From Saccharopolyspora flava (GTDB lineage: Bacteria; Actinomycetota; Actinomycetes; Mycobacteriales; Pseudonocardiaceae): a stretch of DNA of 64,000 bases. Below the pieces are notes generated by a model. It was not told where the DNA came from and did no database searches. It saw nothing but the letters and a program-made list of their open reading frames with translations. Below are positions 61,853 to 64,000 of the stretch, piece by piece. The translations under genes were made by a program, and so were the position numbers. The stretch covers positions 248,001 through 312,000 of the forward strand of contig NZ_FOZX01000007.1 in NCBI RefSeq assembly GCF_900116135.1, in the 5' to 3' direction. Numbering within the stretch: the stretch's first letter is position 1; each line of letters starts with the position of its first letter.

Positions 61853-64000
61853 ATGATCGAGACCGCCGTGGATTCGACCTCGCTGCTCCGTGCGCTCGCC
61901 GAAGTGGGGGTGCAGGCCGACGCCTCGACGCGACGGCGTGCCGAGTACGCCTACGACGCGTCCAACTACCGCGTCGTGCCCGTGGCCGTGGTGTTCCCGC
62001 GCAGTCCCGACGACGTCGTGGCCGCCGTGCGGGTGTGCCGCGAGACCGGGACGCCGATCATCGCTCGGGGTGGTGGCACGTCGATGGCGGGCAACGCCGT
62101 GGGCCCCGGTCTGGTGCTGGACTTCTCGCGGTACATGAACCGGGTGCGGGCCATCGACGAGGAGGCCGCGACCGTCGACGTCGAACCCGGTGTGGTGCTC
62201 GCCGACCTGTCGGCCGCCGTGGAACGCGCCACCGAGGGGCGGCGGACGTTCGCGCCCGACCCGTCGTCGAAGAACCGGGCCACCGTCGGCGGGGCGATCG
62301 GCAACGACGCGTGCGGCAACCACTCCGTGCGCTACGGCCGGACCTCCGACCACGTCGCCGAGATCGACCTGGTGACCTCCGACGGCGCGCGGCTGACCGC
62401 CACCGAGACCGAGCTGCGCGCCACCGACCCCGCCGACGCGGCCTCGGCCGCGCGAGCCGAGGAGCTGACCGCGTCGCTGACGCGCCTGGCGCAGGAGCAC
62501 TTGAGCGCGCTGCGGCTCGAACTCGGCCGCATTCCCCGCCAGGTGTCGGGCTACCACCTCGAAAACCTGCTGCCCGAGCGCAAGTTCAACATCGCGCGGG
62601 CCGTCGTGGGTTCCGAGGGGACGTGGGCGGTGGTGGTCGGGGCGCGCATGAAGCTGGTGCCGAAACCGGCCAGCGCGTTGTTGGTCTGCCTCGGCTACCG
62701 CGACGTCGTCGACGCGGCGCGTGACGTCACCACGATCCTGGAGTTCTCCCCGGCGGCGGTCGAGGGCACCGACGCCGCGATCGTGGCCACCATGCGCCAC
62801 CGGCGCGGTCCCGACGCCGTGCTGGGACTGCCCGACGGGCAGGCGTGGCTGTTCGTCGACCTCGACGGCGACGACCCGGAGTCGGTCAGCGCCCAGGCCG
62901 ACCGGCTGCTGGAACGGCTCGGTGACAACGGCCGTCTCGTGCAGGGCCGCAAGGCCGCCGACCCCGCCGAACGCGCCTCGCTGTGGCGGGTCCGCGAGGA
63001 CGGCGCGGGCCTGTCCTCCCGGCTGGCCTCCGGCGGCGAGTCCTGGCCCGGCTGGGAGGACGCGGCCGTGGCGCCCGAGCGGCTGGCCGACTACCTCGCC
63101 GACCTGCGCGAGCTGCTCGACTCGCACGGGCTCACCGGTGTCATGTACGGGCACTTCGGGGCCGGGTGCATGCACATCCGCATCACCTACGACCTGCGCA
63201 CCGAGCAGGGCCGGGCGGTGTTCCGCGAGTTCACCCGCCAGGCCGCCGAACTCGTCGTCCACCACGGCGGGTCGCTGTCCGGCGAGCACGGCGACGGCCG
63301 CGCGCGGTCGGAGATGCTGGCGATCATGTACTCGCCGGAGGTGATGGCCGCCTTCGCCGAGTCCCGCCGCATCTGGGACACCGTCGGCATCCTCAACCCC
63401 GGCTCCATGACCGACCCCGACCCGATCGACGCCCACCTCGCGCTGGCCGGGGTGCCCGAGCGGGAGTGGCGCACCAGCTTCGAGCTGAGCCCGACCTCCG
63501 GCCGCGACCCGTGGGTGCACGCGGTGCAGGGCTGCATCGGCGTCGGCCGCTGCCGGGCCGACGGCGGTGGGGTGATGTGCCCGAGCTACCGCGCCACCCG
63601 CGACGAGAAGGACTCCACGCGCGGGCGCGCCCGCGTCCTGCAGGAAGTCGTGCGCGGCGCCCGCACCGTCGAGGAGGGCTGGAAGTCCGAGGAGGCGCGG
63701 GAGGTGCTGGACCTGTGCCTGTCGTGCAAGGCCTGCGCCACCGACTGCCCGGCCGGGGTCGACATGGCGACCTACAAGTCGGAGTTCTACGACCACTACT
63801 ACCGCCGGCGCCTGCGCCCCCGTTCGCACTACTCGCTGGGCTGGCTGCCGCGCTGGCTCAAGGTCACCGGCAGGGTGTCCGGCGTGGTCAACGCCGTGCT
63901 GGCGAGTCGACTGGGCAAGGCGATCTCGGCCGCCGGCGGGCTCACCACGAAACGCGCCCTGCCGCGCTTCGCCGACGCGGGGGAGTGGCGGAAGGAGGTC
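61853..64000 (+). CDS. FAD-linked oxidase with C-terminal Fe-S domain (D-2-hydroxyacid dehydrogenase type), 3' end outside window
   Basis: From ATG 61853 the frame is open to the right edge, giving 716 residues of a protein that is usually about 950. The FAD-binding type 4 domain has PIIARGGGTSMAGNAVGPGL, SSKNRATVGGAIGNDACGNH and SVRYGRTSDHV. The oxidase C-terminal domain has GVMYGHFGAGCMHIRITYDL and GGSLSGEHGDGRARSEML. An Fe-S region follows: [20 protein letters not shown] and CLSCKACATDCPAGVD, giving two clusters of the 4Fe-4S type. The architecture is that of YdiJ-like and D-lactate/D-2-hydroxyglutarate dehydrogenases passing electrons to quinone. A GGAGGGA lies about 10 bp before the ATG. 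A link to carnitine metabolism is not evident. Confidence 0.92.
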   Translation, partial: MIETAVDSTSLLRALAEVGVQADASTRRRAEYAYDASNYRVVPVAVVFPRSPDDVVAAVRVCRETGTPIIARGGGTSMAGNAVGPGLVLDFSRYMNRVRAIDEEAATVDVEPGVVLADLSAAVERATEGRRTFAPDPSSKNRATVGGAIGNDACGNHSVRYGRTSDHVAEIDLVTSDGARLTATETELRATDPADAASAARAEELTASLTRLAQEHLSALRLELGRIPRQVSGYHLENLLPERKFNIARAVVGSEGTWAVVVGARMKLVPKPASALLVCLGYRDVVDAARDVTTILEFSPAAVEGTDAAIVATMRHRRGPDAVLGLPDGQAWLFVDLDGDDPESVSAQADRLLERLGDNGRLVQGRKAADPAERASLWRVREDGAGLSSRLASGGESWPGWEDAAVAPERLADYLADLRELLDSHGLTGVMYGHFGAGCMHIRITYDLRTEQGRAVFREFTRQAAELVVHHGGSLSGEHGDGRARSEMLAIMYSPEVMAAFAESRRIWDTVGILNPGSMTDPDPIDAHLALAGVPEREWRTSFELSPTSGRDPWVHAVQGCIGVGRCRADGGGVMCPSYRATRDEKDSTRGRARVLQEVVRGARTVEEGWKSEEAREVLDLCLSCKACATDCPAGVDMATYKSEFYDHYYRRRLRPRSHYSLGWLPRWLKVTGRVSGVVNAVLASRLGKAISAAGGLTTKRALPRFADAGEWRKEV

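Noticed and set aside
1..64000. tRNA, rRNA or replication origin
   Set aside because: No cloverleaf with a recognisable T-arm, no rRNA sequence and no DnaA-box cluster was seen on either strand.

Overview
The window comes from a high-GC actinomycete. Coding is dense with strong third-position G/C, GTG starts are common, several genes overlap by ATGA, and ribosome sites are GGAGG-type. An OleD-like macrolide glycosyltransferase, paired XRE/DUF5753 and DUF397 genes, PF04672 methyltransferases and a PptT/PptH pair all point to Pseudonocardiales, most likely Saccharopolyspora or a relative. That placement is inference.

1-20.5 kb is the right-hand part of a peptide antibiotic-type cluster. It has a terminal NRPS (C-A-T-C-A-T-C-A-T-TE, cut at the left edge), a stand-alone A-T protein fused to a SyrP/TauD-like hydroxylase, and a flavin halogenase of the type that chlorinates carrier-bound tyrosine/hydroxyphenylglycine. 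A crotonase, a large LuxR-type ATPase regulator, a SnoaL-like protein, an OleD-like glycosyltransferase and an FkbM methyltransferase follow. The expected product is a chlorinated, beta-hydroxylated peptide released by the thioesterase. The last four genes are tied to the cluster only by position.

20.5-27 kb is accessory DNA. It holds a membrane GT2 glycan synthase whose small partner gene is split by an in-frame stop, a DUF6292 gene, two XRE/DUF5753 regulators (one with a DUF397 partner) and a three-gene operon of small zinc-ribbon/membrane proteins. 27-35 kb is carbohydrate-related: a sugar porter, an orphan effector-like protein, and a LacI-controlled sugar-acid operon (MDR dehydrogenase, MHS transporter, ManD/RspA-type dehydratase). 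35-54 kb is a mosaic of catabolic, secreted and repair genes. These include an alkylsulfatase, lipase, OsmC, GH2 with an internal LamG domain, AlkB, MntP, an IclR regulator, a GH43-like enzyme and two PF04672 methyltransferases. Several broken genes lie among them (IS110 remnant, cNMP-domain remnant, thioesterase tail, frameshifted amidohydrolase).

54.8-56.3 kb encodes a PptT-type phosphopantetheinyl transferase overlapping a PptH-like phosphoesterase. The transferase could activate the NRPS carrier domains. 56.4-61.5 kb looks like a carnitine-to-glycine-betaine pathway: BKACE cleavage enzyme, L-carnitine dehydrogenase, hotdog thioesterase, an XRE-TetR fusion regulator with a clear operator, and a divergent BCCT transporter. 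The window ends in an FAD/Fe-S dehydrogenase cut at the right edge.

The most unusual non-coding signal is a family of long perfect palindromes built on GTTTTCATGAAAAC (nine exact copies), with related families, mostly just 3' of genes.
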